A stretch of 64,000 bases of DNA from Galeruca laticollis (taxonomy: Eukaryota > Arthropoda > Insecta > Coleoptera > Chrysomelidae), in assembly GCA_963921935.1 (NCBI GenBank), contig OY998185.1, positions 558,001 to 622,000 of the forward strand. The letters run 5' to 3'. This document shows, piece after piece, positions 1-10,214 of this stretch (the stretch's first letter is position 1; each line of letters begins with the position of its first letter). The position numbers were made by a program, and so were the translations under genes. The notes beneath the pieces are model-generated. The model was not told where the DNA came from. It ran no database searches and worked only from the letters and a program-made list of their open reading frames with translations.

Positions 1-569
1 ATAAAACTGTCGATTAAATCAGTGACAGTTGATAATTTTCAGTGACAGAAATATTGGAAACGTCATCAGATATTTGAAGTGCCTTTTATAATATTAAACA
101 TACAGTTACTATAGGTTCTGAACAATAGTGAAGCAGATAATTTGGAGATACGTAAAAATTTAAATAAATTTTGAATAATTAAATTTTTTAACAGTTTGAT
201 CCCACCCTGAGAGAAGAGTAATAGGTCGATTATACATATAAATTCATTTTTGGAAATACTAAATTAATATTTATTAGAGCCGGGCATATTTTTGACAACT
301 ACTGTCAAAGTTGAAATTTCTTACATAAATTTTTAACTTGCATGTACAAGAATTGTCGCTGCGACAATATATAATAACGTGAGGCGAATTGAAATTTATC
401 TTTACAGGAAGGTTTACAATAAAATTAAACAATTAAAATTCATCAAAGAATAATTAAATATATTATAATTTGGCTGTCAACACGGGGCAATTATAAATTA
501 GGATAATAAATATATTATAAGTTTGTCACCCCAACGCGGGGCAATTACAATTAAAGAATTAAATAGATT

Positions 570-572
<3 letters not shown>
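1..572 (+). repeat. Dispersed LTR/leader-like repeat A, copy 1
   Basis: This stretch is closely repeated at about 32446-33009, including the run GTTTGATCCCACCCTGAGAG and the pair GTTGTCGCTGCGAC. Near the end it carries two primer-binding-site-like boxes, CAACACGGGGC and CCCCAACGCGGGGC, in tandem. These resemble the 3' part of a tRNA-Lys-type PBS (CCAACGTGGGGC), which suggests an LTR end and leader of a gypsy-like retrotransposon. No coding region follows: both copies run into (TA)n and then a Penelope element. The left end lies outside the window. Confidence 0.6.

Positions 573-630
<58 letters not shown>
573..630. repeat. (TA)n microsatellite
   Basis: An almost pure TA dinucleotide run with one TG interruption. 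It separates repeat A from a Penelope terminal hairpin, an arrangement repeated at 33010-33053. Confidence 0.95.
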
Positions 631-631
<1 letters not shown>

Positions 632-866
632 ATTCATCTCATAACACTTAATTCATATTTTAACGTTTCGGCTGATATTCTAGTCTTTTTCAAAAACAAG
701 ATATTCCGAACAAAAATTTTCTTATCCACATAGTGGGAACGTCACATTTAAAATTAATTTATAACACTCTACGTACACAAACAACGAAACAACGACTTGT
801 TTTTGAAAAAGGCTATAAAATCAGCCGAAACGTTAAAATATGAATAAAGTGTTGAGATGAATTATA
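631..866. mobile_element. Penelope-like element reduced to its inverted ends
   Basis: Two inverted arms (about 631-703 and 797-864) pair around a loop of about 95 bp. The arms carry the PLE-type terminal motif AACGTTTCGGCT on the left and its complement AGCCGAAACGTT on the right, preceded by TTTTTGAAAAAGGCT. No protein is encoded. It looks like an inverted dimer from which all coding sequence is gone. The same terminal motif flanks the two larger PLE dimers in this window. Confidence 0.65.
801..838 (+). ncRNA. Hammerhead-like stem-loop in the minimal PLE (right arm)
   Basis: TTTTGAAAAAGGCTATAAAA then TCAGCCGAAACGTTAAAA. The stem is GGCT/AGCC, a third stem sequence in the same frame of conserved flanks. 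The left arm (655-699) holds the inverted, less perfect copy. Confidence 0.45.
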
Positions 867-924
867 TTATGTAATTTGATGGAAGTTTAAAATAGGGAAC
901 GAATCTCAAGAAATTACTAAATAG

Positions 925-925
<1 letters not shown>

Positions 926-952
<27 letters not shown>
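926..952. repeat. (TA)n microsatellite
   Basis: A TA run directly left of fold-back element F1. Confidence 0.9.
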
Positions 953-955
<3 letters not shown>

Positions 956-1107
956 GAAGATGTACGAATAGTGCGTGACATATGAACAATAGGCAACAAA
1001 TAGATTAGTGGGTATTGCACGCAAATAGAAGAAGGGGTTACCACTCTTTTCAGTAGCCCCTTCTTCTATTTGCGTGCAATACCCACTAATCTATTTGTTG
1101 CCTATTA
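953..1107. mobile_element. Fold-back repeat F1 with perfect 50-bp arms
   Basis: Positions 988-1037 and 1057-1106 are exact reverse complements, around a 19-base loop that reads TTACCACTCTTTTCAGTAG. The sequence matches the right end of the larger fold-back element at 53537-53845. The element sits between two TA runs. Perfect arms argue for recent formation or ongoing arm conversion. It encodes nothing. Confidence 0.8.
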
Positions 1108-1139
1108 TATATATTTATATATATATATATATATATATA
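1105..1139. repeat. (TA)n microsatellite
   Basis: A TA run between fold-back element F1 and the next Penelope dimer. Confidence 0.9.
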
Positions 1140-1190
1140 AATAATTCGTATTAGCAGCTGTTTATTTCACAATTTAGAAATATTTGTGAT

Positions 1191-2388
1191 GATGCAGCAA
1201 TTGGCTTGGAAATTAAACTCCTATTTTAATTTAGTGAAAGCTTTCGTAATAGTTTTATTACTTCGTCAGTCACGCTAAAATACAATGTATAACTAAAAAT
1301 GAAAAATCAAAAAATGGTACTTACATTAAACGAGTAAAAAATATAAATTGAAATTCAGAAAAAACAGTGTAAAAATATTGATATATGCTTGAGCCTTTTC
1401 AAAAATTATTGTCAATATGAAGTTGACAAATGGATGATATAACAGAAATGTTCGTAAAAATTATTGTAAAAGGTTGAACTAAGATATTGAACTCCCATGG
1501 GATCAAAAATATCACCTATTCTTGCTCAATAATATAAATGATAATGAAAACTCTCAAGAAAATAGCATTAAAAAATTTCGATCATTCCCATTTATAAAAG
1601 AACTCACTCCCAAAATTAACAATGTATTAAAAGAAGAAAAAAACATAGTTCTGGCTAATAAACCTATTAAAACTGTTAACTCATTATTCACAAAATTAAA
1701 AGATAGAACACCTATACTTGATCAGACTGGAGTTGTCTATAAAATCAGTTGTCAAGAATGTGATAAAATATATGTTGGTGAGACCTCAAGAAATTTAAAA
1801 TTACGAATTACTTCACATAAGAGCGATATTCTTTTAAGACCGAATGCTTGTGCTTTATCACAGCACGTTAATGTAACAAGACATTCCATAGATTTCAATA
1901 ACATTTCTATTTTAACCAAAGAAAATAATTTGTTTAAAAGATGTTTTGTAGAAATGGTTTATATAAAAAATGAACCAAATAGATTGAACAAGAAAAGTGA
2001 TTTTCAAATTTTAAACATTATTTACTCTAATATTCTGGACATTGAGACAAAATTAAATAAAAAGAATCACAGATCTAATAATAATTTTTCATCAATATCT
2101 TAGTTCAACCTTTTACAATAATTTTTACGAACATTTCTGTTATATCATCCATTTGTCAACTTCATATTGACAATAATTTTTGAAAAGTCTCAAGCATATA
2201 TCAATATTTTTTTATGGATTTCAATTTATATTTTTTACTCGTTTAATGTAAGTACCCATTTTTTTTTTGATTTTTCATTTTTAGTTATACATTGTATTTT
2301 AGCGTGACTGACGAAGTAATAAAACTATTACGAAAGCTTTCACTAAATTAAAATAGGAGTTTAATTTCCAAGCCAATTGCTGCATCCT
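1191..2388. mobile_element. Penelope-like inverted dimer (PLE-B)
   Basis: A left arm (1191-1490) and right arm (2091-2388) are inverted copies of about 300 bp representing the element's 3' end and last codons. Between them lies a single + strand coding remnant. The minus-oriented partner is therefore truncated to the 3' end. The plus-oriented partner begins at about 1491 at a reverse transcriptase motif B fragment reading PMGSKISPILAQ. A TA run flanks the left side. The head-to-head design matches the dimers at 33061-36495 and 53896-56520. Confidence 0.75.
1491..2103 (+). pseudogene. PLE-B coding remnant: RT motif B fused by deletion to a GIY-YIG endonuclease domain
   Basis: The segment opens with an RT motif B remnant (MGSKISPILAQ, from about 1497). 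It then stops, and an overlapping frame (1522-2103, 193 codons) carries the PLE linker and C-terminal endonuclease. The endonuclease shows VYKISCQECDKIYVGETSR, the PLE version of the GIY-YIG core with its CxxC pair, followed by conserved Arg and His residues (LRITSHKS, LSQHV). In the intact family this domain nicks target DNA for primed reverse transcription. The RT catalytic YxDD and everything between motif B and the linker are missing. There is no ATG at the start. The reading ends in the right inverted arm at SIS-stop. It cannot be functional as an RT. Confidence 0.8.
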
Positions 2389-2736
2389 CATATAAATATA
2401 AATTGGCCCAAGAAAAATCCAAATACCTTAAATATATATCCTTAAATTTTAATTTACTGTCATTAAAAAGAAAAACTATCAAGCTCATTTGAAAGGTATG
2501 TATTTTATAGAAATATTTTTCTAAAAGTTTTGATAATAATTCAAATAAAGAGGTAGAAATAATTGATTTAAATAATAATTTTCTTTATCAATTCATTTAA
2601 ATTAAAAAAGGAATTAAGAAACAAAAGGTTCAAAGATTGATAAACTAAATAAATTGGAGAATACTGTTTGGAAATCTCCCCTGATTGATAAGAGCATATA
2701 TATAAAAAAAAATAACAATAAAAAATGAAACTATTG

Positions 2737-2737
<1 letters not shown>

Positions 2738-2779
<42 letters not shown>

Positions 2780-2802
2780 GTGTGTGTATGTGTGTGTGTG
2801 TG
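2738..2802. repeat. (TA)n(TG)n compound microsatellite
   Basis: A TA run grading into TG/TATG repeats. The apparent - strand open frame across it is only dinucleotide coding. Confidence 0.9.
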
Positions 2803-2889
2803 ATAAATACCTAACATGGTAAAAAAAGGATAAACAAATATAAGAATCAATTGACAAATAACACAGATCCTAAACATCAAAATGTAGAA

Positions 2890-3270
2890 CACCTATCTTT
2901 TCAATATGTATAGGGACTATCTCGGCAATTATCAAATTATTTTCATAAATACGAAATTAGAGTACCTAAGTAGTAACAGATCAAAATATAACAGTAGTCT
3001 AAAATTAAAAACACTGGAAAACAAAGAAAGTCCTATTATTTACGATCTTCCTTGTAATAATTGTCATGCGGTTTATCATCACAATATTTGGAAAATAGAT
3101 AAAGTTATTAATACATTTTATTATAAAAATACAGAATAACCTGAAACAGAATCGGGTATAAAGAAAAAATATTTTTAGACAGGGTATATATACATAAAAA
3201 TGAAAAATATATTAATAATCAAAAAGACATAAGCAATTTAAGCGAAATTTATAATTTCCAAATGTATCTG
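2890..3270 (+). pseudogene. Decayed PLE GIY-YIG remnant
   Basis: The translated + strand shows KESPIIYDLPCNNCHAVYHH, which aligns with the PLE endonuclease start (IIYSIPC..C..HYIG). About 130 bp later another frame reads YIHKNEKYINNQKDISNLSE, the conserved PLE C-terminus (compare MIHIKQDEFSVNDRQDIKNL in the 36-kb copy). The two parts are separated by a deletion and a frameshift. It is an old fragment lying just upstream of the Rab8 exon. Confidence 0.65.
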
Positions 3271-3567
3271 TGAATAATTTAAATTGATAATTGCTTTTTT
3301 TTCGTATATTAAAACTCAAATTTTAACGTTTAAAGACGAAAATTCTTGAAGTTTTCGTATGGTTGAAACAGATTGAATTTTGATATTCGTGTAGTGAGTG
3401 ATGTATTTATTTATGTCAGGCAATATTTTGAAGGCCAAAATTGAGCCGAAAAGTCAAAAAACAATTCTGTAAAAGAACACGCAATTAAATATACCAAAAT
3501 CAAGATTATTTATCCATATATATCTAAAGAATGTAGATCTTCTCTTTTAATGTTTTATTTGTTTTAG

Positions 3568-3628
3568 GTATTGACTTTAAAATTAGAACAATAGACTTAG
3601 ATGGTAAAAAGATTAAATTACAAATATG
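3568..3628 (+). CDS. Rab8: Rab8 GTPase, interswitch exon
   Basis: After the acceptor TTTGTTTTAG, the 61-bp exon reads GT, then codons IDFKIRTIDLDGKKIKLQI, then TG. It is followed by the donor GTGAGT. This is the Rab8/Rab10-type interswitch (beta-2/beta-3) segment just after switch I. The entry phase needs a preceding G (giving GIDFK). The exit splits a Trp codon as TG/G, exactly completed by the first base of the exon at 48007. Rab8 is a small GTPase that directs post-Golgi vesicles to the plasma membrane and cilium. The N-terminal exon with the P-loop is not found in 1-3567, so it should lie upstream. The exon is too short to show in a simple open-frame search. Identification as Rab8 rests mainly on the partner exon. 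Confidence 0.88.
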
Positions 3629-3683
3629 GTGAGTATTTATTTTTATATAAATCATACAAAAATCTGTAGGGGTTATTCTAAAG

Positions 3684-4711
3684 AAGTTAATTAAAGAAAA
3701 CACTTACTGTTTTTTTTCCAAGCTTTCGGAAACTTTTATTTCCATTATTAAGGATAAATAAATTGAGATTGATATAATTGTTGTTATAATTTGGAAAATA
3801 TATCGATATTTGAACTTTTTAACAAAATTTTCAATCATAAGTCATTTTGACAGATTCGTGAATATAAACATTTGCTAATTTTTTTTTAAAGACAAAAGAA
3901 AATAGGTTGTTTGTAATATAGGTTAATAGATATTGGGATATTCTTCTTTTATTGTATAAAACTCAACTTCAAATTATTATAGATGACATCTTAATAATTT
4001 CTTCATAGATATTTAAAATTATAATAAAAGATTATAACAAATTCATTTTACATAAAATTATTGAAAATATTAAAATCATTTACCTAAAATAAAACTATTT
4101 CTAAAAATCATCAAACTTTCATTTAGATAAGTTTTAATTATCTATAAGAATTTGAAATTTAGTTATTTTTATTATCAATTGTTAGTAGATAATAAATATC
4201 ACTCAGATTATTATGGTCACTTTTTTTGTTAATAGAATTAGGTTCTTGAAATATATGAGCCATTTCTTAGAAAGTTTTATTTTAGGTAAATGATTTTATT
4301 ATATTCAATAATTTTATATAGAATCAATTTGTTACAATCTTTTATTGTAATTTTAAATATCTATGAAGAAATTATTAAGGTGACATCTATAATAATTTGA
4401 AGTTGAGTTTTATATAATAAAAGAAGAATATTCCAATATCTATTAACCTATATTACAAACATAACCTATTTTCTTCTTTTGTTTTTAAAAAAAATTTAGC
4501 ATATAAAGAAAATGTTTATATTCACGAATCTGTCAAAATGACTTATGATTGAATTTTTTTTTAAAAAGTTCAAATATCGATATATTTACCATATTATAAC
4601 AACAATTATATCAATCTCAATTTACTTATCCTTGATAATGGAAATAAAAGTTTCCGAAACATTGGAAGAAAAACAGTAAGAAGAGTTTTCGTTAATAAAC
4701 TTGCCGTTACC
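3684..4711. mobile_element. 1-kb palindromic element with ~450-bp inverted arms
   Basis: The left arm (about 3684-4120) and right arm (about 4235-4711) are near-complete inverted copies around a loop of about 115 bp. Matching blocks include GTCATTTTGACAGATTCGTG with its complement near 4535, and GGAAACTTTTATTTCCATTA with its complement near 4640. There is no coding capacity. It looks like a fold-back or long-TIR MITE. It begins about 55 bp after the Rab8 5' splice site. No target duplication was clear. Confidence 0.75.
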
Positions 4712-4916
4712 TCAATATTCATGGTTTTATATATATAAAATGCAAATATGCCAATTGATATCTTTATTATGTATATAATTTTTTAAGAAAAACAGTAATT
4801 TTCTCATTCTTGTAGTTTCTTTGATAATGTTAAAAATAAATTACCGAAAGCACATAATTAACTAAACAGAGTTTTCTTCCTCGCATTGCCGCATTCTCGA
4901 GAAGAAAAAGTTTACC

Positions 4917-4920
<4 letters not shown>

Positions 4921-4974
<54 letters not shown>
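4921..4974. repeat. (TA)n microsatellite
   Basis: A 54-bp TA run left of the gypsy gag-protease fragment. Confidence 0.95.
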
Positions 4975-4977
<3 letters not shown>

Positions 4978-5106
4978 AGAAACGAGAAAATTTATTTTGA
5001 TTATGTGCACGTATTCGGCAGCTACTCTTGCTTCTTCTCTTATTAATCCTACATATTTTTCTAGCAATCTGCTTATATCTTTTCTATTTTCCTAACTACA
5101 CGTGAA

Positions 5107-5697
5107 TTACATTCCATTTATACTATATTTACTTATATTAATATGTTTTCCAACTTCATAAATCTTCGTCTCTTTTTCCGTCACTTTCCTTCTCTCTTCG
5201 CTCATATAATATTTATTATTACTCATGTTTTCTTCACTTATTTTATGATTTATACTTTTTAATTCATCCTGTTCATTGCTACTAAATTCCATCTCTATAC
5301 CATTAAATACCAAAATTTTCTATTCATATTTTATGATAGCATTGTTTTTTTCTAGTTCGTCATTTCCCAGAAGTATATCATATTCTATATTATCCAATAT
5401 GAAAAACTGCATATCAGTTATTATATCTTTCAATTGAAGTTTTATTATAACTGCCTTGTTTACTTCTGTCAATTTTTTTGAGTTGATACCAATTAAGTTG
5501 ACTTTTGGAATTTTAACTATATTTTGTTCTAAGTTTTTAATTTTTTTGATAAGTTTACCATTTATTAAAGACGATTGTGAACCTGAATCTACTATAATGT
5601 TTACCTCTAACTGTTCAATTGCACCCTTTATGATCACTAAATCTAAATTGTTTTGTTCTAGATCTTCGACGTCTCTTAAGAATTCCCTTGGATGCAT
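5107..5697 (-). pseudogene. Gypsy-type aspartic protease and linker
   Basis: The - strand frame 5697-5320 (125 codons) has the retropepsin hallmarks: VDSGSQSSLI with the catalytic Asp, and ILLGNDELEK as the flap/ILG region. The next frame (5313-5107) carries an acidic linker beginning near FNGIEMEFS. That linker resembles the start of the pol reading at 21029 (ISGIELELG), so both belong to related gypsy families. The protease processes the Gag-Pol polyprotein. No reverse transcriptase follows to the left, where the sequence ends near a (TA)n tract, so this is a 5' fragment of the element. The stop between protease and linker indicates decay. Confidence 0.75.
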
Positions 5698-7118
5698 GTA
5701 GTTATACGTTTTGGCTATTACATCGTTTTTTATTTAAAATCCTGGGTGTCTTCCACTCCAGGAATGTCATTACCTTGGGTTGATGTTGAGGGATACTGTT
5801 CATTTCTCTGTATTTCCCTTCTATCTTCTGATCTTTGTTCGTAATCATCTGTCCTCTCCTGACTTCTCGTAGTTCTCCCAAAATTAACTCTTCCTTCATT
5901 TTCCCTTTCGTCTTTTCTGTTTTTGTGAATTTTACCGTCTGAGTTACGTCTAGGTCTATGTCTATTGTCGTGTCTATAGTTTGTGTCATTATTTCTATAA
6001 TTGTCATTATTAAAATTTCGTCAGTAGCTCATTTTCCCTTTCGTCTTTTCTGTTTTTGTGAATTTTACCGTCTGAGTTACGTCTAGGTCTATGTCTATTG
6101 TCGTGTCTATAGTTTGTGTCATTATTTCTATAATTGTCATTATTAAAATTTCGTCAGTAGCTCATTAGTAAAATTATTTCTTTGATTATTGTTAGTATAA
6201 GGATAATTATTTATGTGATTCTGTGAACGTTGTCCACCATAATTATTTTGGTTTATATTATTCCGTGTCCTGTTGTCTTGATTGAAATTCTGATTCTTTT
6301 GGTGATGATAACTTATGAGTATTGTTAATTGTGTTAGAATCTTGTCTCAAATTATTGTTGACGCTCAGACGATTTTGAAAATCGTTATTATTTTGGTTTA
6401 GATATCTAGTGTGATTGTTATTCCTCTCCACGTGACTTAAATAATCGTAAAACTGTTCAAAACTTTGCATGTTTTGAATAGCTATAGTTTCTGAAATTTG
6501 GCTCTTATAGTGTCTAGCAATAAACATTACAATCTCTGATTCCTGTAAACCTGGTTCTAAATATTGCGCTTGTGCATATAATTGGAGTGCATAATTTTTT
6601 AACTTATCACTTTTATTTTGGTCAAATTTACCAAAATAGTCTTTCACGCACAATTAACTGATTGTTTTCACTCCAGAAGGTTCTAAGGAATGCGTCTTCA
6701 AATTCAGAAAAAGAATTTATACTGGCTTCTTTACTAGCAAACCAAATCTGAGCTTGATTAAGTAAGTTATTACCTCTCTAACGTCACCAAAATTACTGAA
6801 ATACTGGGTGTATTTTATTTATATTGCCATCAAACTTTGTTGCTAAATCAATAGAAATATTTTGATTTTCAAATTGAGGCATATTTATTTTTTCTTCTAA
6901 CTCTCTTCTTATTCTCTCCATTTCTATTTTGTATTGTTCTTCCAATTTCTTTTGTTTGTCATATATTTGTGTTCTAATACCGTTGAGTTCTTTCTGGACT
7001 TGCGTGCCTTATTTAGTGTTAGGTTAAAATTTTGTCGTTGTTCGTCATTAATTTCTTTTTTTAATTTGAGATATCTTGTATCATTTTCTTGTTTATGGTT
7101 TTGAATCCCTTCCTTCAT
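5698..7118 (-). pseudogene. Gypsy-type gag, broken into several frames
   Basis: The best block is 6653-6258 on the - strand. It reads VKDYFGKFDQNKSDKLKNYA, then a capsid-like SEIVMFIARHYKSQ and an Asn-rich tail. A shifted frame at about 6660-6860 gives FDGNINKIHPV and IWFASKEASINSFSEFEDAF, the usual gypsy Gag core just upstream. An Arg/Asp-rich basic tail follows at 5702-6200. A coiled-coil-like N-terminal stretch lies at 7118-6924. Multiple frameshifts make it nonfunctional. No CCHC knuckle is visible. In the intact element Gag forms the particle that packages the RNA. Confidence 0.65.
5897..6166. repeat. 132-bp tandem duplication inside the gypsy gag
   Basis: The block starting TCATTTTCCCTTTCGTCTTT at 5897 is repeated almost exactly at 6029, a period of 132 bp (a multiple of three). 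It duplicates the Arg/Asp-rich Gag tail region. The near identity means the duplication is young relative to the decay of the element. Confidence 0.9.
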
Positions 7119-7570
7119 GTAACATATTTCTGTTTCTTGTTTTCTTACTATATTCAGTTATTCCTTGCACACATCAACTTGAAAGTCTTGAAACTTGCTC
7201 AGAATATACCTACATAGATGAAGATTTTGTTTTGATAAATTGTTATACATATAAATATTAACATAATTTATACTATTTATTAAAAATTCCTGAAATCTCT
7301 TGTATAAAATAACATATTTGCTAACTATATAAAAATTTGTCAAGTATGAAATGTCTGTTTCTTTCAAATTATTTTAAATTTCATTTTAATTTCGACGAAT
7401 TGTTTTGAAATTACATCATCTATTGAATTATTACTAACTACTACTACTACTAACTACTATGTACAGTTTTTTATGACAATTGGTATTTTTATTTATGTTT
7501 ACCCACACTCGGGGAGCATGTGTGATGGTGCCACTTTTAAATCTGTTCATCATGTGTTCACGATTTTGTG
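7119..7570. other. AT-rich stretch, no gene seen
   Basis: Probably the leader or LTR side of the minus-strand gypsy fragment, but I see no clear PBS or LTR end. A short CTA-repeat (7438-7457) is the only simple repeat. Confidence 0.4.
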
Positions 7571-10020
7571 ACTTTGTAAAATAGTAGTAAAAATTAATTT
7601 TTAAATTTGGAATCAAATTCTAAGTAAACTTTGACGTATACACTTAAAATTTCATTTTGATGATTTTTAGGCTTATTTCAGAATGAAATAGGGCTATTGT
7701 AGACAGTAGCATGACGCGGCGCCCTGTCAAAGTTTAAAAAAATCGTATTTCCTTTGTTTTTCATTTGACACAAGAAAGTTGCTAAGCTTTTTCATAGACC
7801 TTAACACGTTCTACAACTTTTGTATCTAACATTTTTCTCTAAATGGTACATTAAAACATTTATTTAAGAAAATTCACAAATTATAACGGAATTTGTAAGC
7901 ACGATAGATATTTTTTGACGGATCGAAACCAATCTCGTTACAAAATCGGTTAGGCAAAAATCTTGGACGAGTTCGTTAATAAGCCAAATCGGCCCAGTAA
8001 AAACAAAATGGTGGCCTGTCAAAGTTGAAAAAAAATCGTATTTCCTTTGTTTTTCATTTGACGTTACTAAGCTTTTTTATAGACCTTAACACGTTCTACT
8101 ACTTTTGTATTTAACATTTTTCTCTAAATCGTACATTAAAACATTTATTTAAGAAAATTCACTAATTTACCATAATTTTTTTTTGTTTTTGATTTGATGT
8201 CAGAATGTTACTTTGGTTTTTTGTACATCTCAAAACATTCTATTACTTTTGTATCTAATTTGTTATTTTCGGTTTTATGCAAACATGTTACTGAAATAAG
8301 CCTGTCCAATTGGTCCAGTGCCATTGGGATTTTTTTTATAAAGTTATGCAAAAAAATGTTATCAAAAATAATTATTGAATGTTGTAGGACTATTGGGTCT
8401 AGCATACTTCCATATTTGATAAAAAAAATTTCACGGGAATGTATTGATGGATGATTATTTCTCATTTTAACCTAAACCAGTCATCCCCCACCCACCCCCT
8501 AAGGGCGGGGTAATAGTGACTTTGTAAAATAGTAATAAAAATAAATTTTTAAAATTGGAATCAAATTCTACGTAACCTTTTACGTATACACCTAAAATTT
8601 CATTTTGATGACTTTTTTTTATAAAGTTATGCAAAAAAATGTTATCAAAAAATAATTATTCAATGGTGTAGGATTATCGGGCCTAGCGCACTTCCATATT
8701 TGATCAAAAAAAATTCACGGTAAAATATTGATGGACGATTAGTTCTCATTTCAACCTAAATCAGTCATCCCCCACGCACCCCCTAATGGCGGGGGGAGGG
8801 GACTTTGTAAAATAGTAGTAAAAATAAATTTTTAAATATGGTATAAAATTCTACGTAACCTTTTACGTATACCCTAAAATTTCATTTTGATGACTTTTTT
8901 TTATAAAGGTATGCAAAAAAATGTTATCAAAAAATGATTATTCAATGGTGTAGGACTCTCGGCTCTAGCATACTTCCATATTTGATAGAAAAAAATTTCA
9001 CGGGAATGTATTGATGGATGATTATTCTTCATTTTAACCTAAATCAGTCAACCCCCACCCACCGCCTAAGTGGGGGGAGGATGACTTTGTAAAATAGTCG
9101 TAAAAATAAATTTTCAAATTTGGAATCAAATTCTACGTAATTTTTTATGTATACACCTAAAATTTCATTTTGATGATTTTTTTTATAATGTTACCTATGA
9201 AAAAATATCAAAAATTCAGTGGTGTAGGACTATTGGGTCTAGCATACTTCCATATTTGACGAAAAACATTTCACGGTAATGTATTGATGGATGATTATTT
9301 CTCATTTTAACGTAAATCAGTCATCCCCCACCCACCCCCTAAGGGCGAGGGGGGTAAAATAGTTGTAAAAATAAATTTTTAAATTTGGAATCAAATTGTA
9401 CGTAATCTTTTTTTTATAAAGTTATGCAAAAAAATGTTATCAAAAAATAATTATTCAATGGTGTAGGAATATCGGGTCTAGCATTCTTCCATATTTGATA
9501 AAAAAAATTTCACGGGAATGTATTGATGGATGATTATTTATCATGTTAACCTAAATCAATCATCCCCCACCCACCCCCTAATGGCAGGGAGAGGGGTCTT
9601 TGTAAAATAGTAGTAAAAATAAATTTGGAATCAAATTCTACGTAATCTTTTACGTATACACCTACAATTTCATTTTGATGATTTTTTTTATAAAGTTATG
9701 CAAAAAAATGTTATCAAAAAATAATTATTCAATGGTGTAGGACTCTCAGGTCTAGCATACTTCCATATTCGATAAAAACAAACTCACGGGAATGCATTGA
9801 TGAATGATTATTTTTCATTTTATTCTAAATCAGTCATCCCACACCCACCCCTTAAGGGCTGAGACTTTGTGAAATAGTCGTAAAAATAAACTTTCAAATT
9901 TGGAATCAAATTCTACGTAATCCTTTACGTATACACATAAAATTTCATTTTGTTGACTTTTTTTTACAAAGTTATTAAGGGCAGGGGGGGGTGACTTTGT
10001 AAAATAGTAGTAAAAATAAG
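7570..10020 (+). repeat. Satellite-like array, unit ~270-283 bp
   Basis: The landmark GTCATCCCCCACCCACCCCC (with variants) recurs at about 8482, 8764, 9047, 9319, 9560 and 9832, giving spacings of 282, 283, 272, 241 and 272 bp. Each unit contains GACTTTGTAAAATAGTAGTA, TCATTTTGATGA, TTATAAAGTTATGCAAAAAA and TCCATATTTGAT. A partial unit lies at 7570-7680 and another at about 9975-10018. The C-rich/G-rich box CCCCCACCCACCCCC followed by GGGCGGGG is the only GC-rich part. No protein is encoded. Confidence 0.9.
7718..8170 (+). repeat. Two-copy direct repeat, ~288-bp spacing
   Basis: The block CTGTCAAAGTTTAAAAAAAT through TTTATTTAAGAAAATTCAC at about 7725-7880 recurs at about 8012-8168. The sequence between the two (from about 7881) is unique. 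It joins directly onto the larger tandem array to the right. Confidence 0.8.
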
Positions 10021-10079
10021 CACTGTTCGAAAGCTCAAACAGTACTGAAGTCAACTGTCATTATTTGGAGTTGAAACAG

Positions 10080-10210
10080 TGAATCCCCTCCACTTACGGG
10101 CCTTTTGAATGTGAAGGGAAAAGCAAAGGAGGCTTGTCCTTCCGGAAGGACAACCCGTAAGCGGCTAGGATCGCCAGTGCCTTCCCGAAGGACAACCCGC
10201 AGCGAAAGTG
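10080..10210. other. Short GC-rich segment with a repeated hairpin box
   Basis: CCTTCCGGAAGGACAACCCG and CCTTCCCGAAGGACAACCCG occur about 45 bp apart in an otherwise AT-rich region. Each contains a small inverted repeat (CCTTCCGGAAGG). The base composition differs sharply from the neighbours. Function is unknown; it may be a repeat fragment. Confidence 0.45.
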
Positions 10211-10214
10211 TTAA

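Noticed and set aside
20..75. TCATCAG near the left end as a reverse-strand hammerhead CTGATGA box
   Set aside because: No stem II or GAAA box can be placed at the right distance. Chance match.
862..1044. Small open frames over TA tracts (also at 2645, 31193, 36519, 45156)
   Set aside because: They encode only Ile-Tyr runs from the microsatellite.
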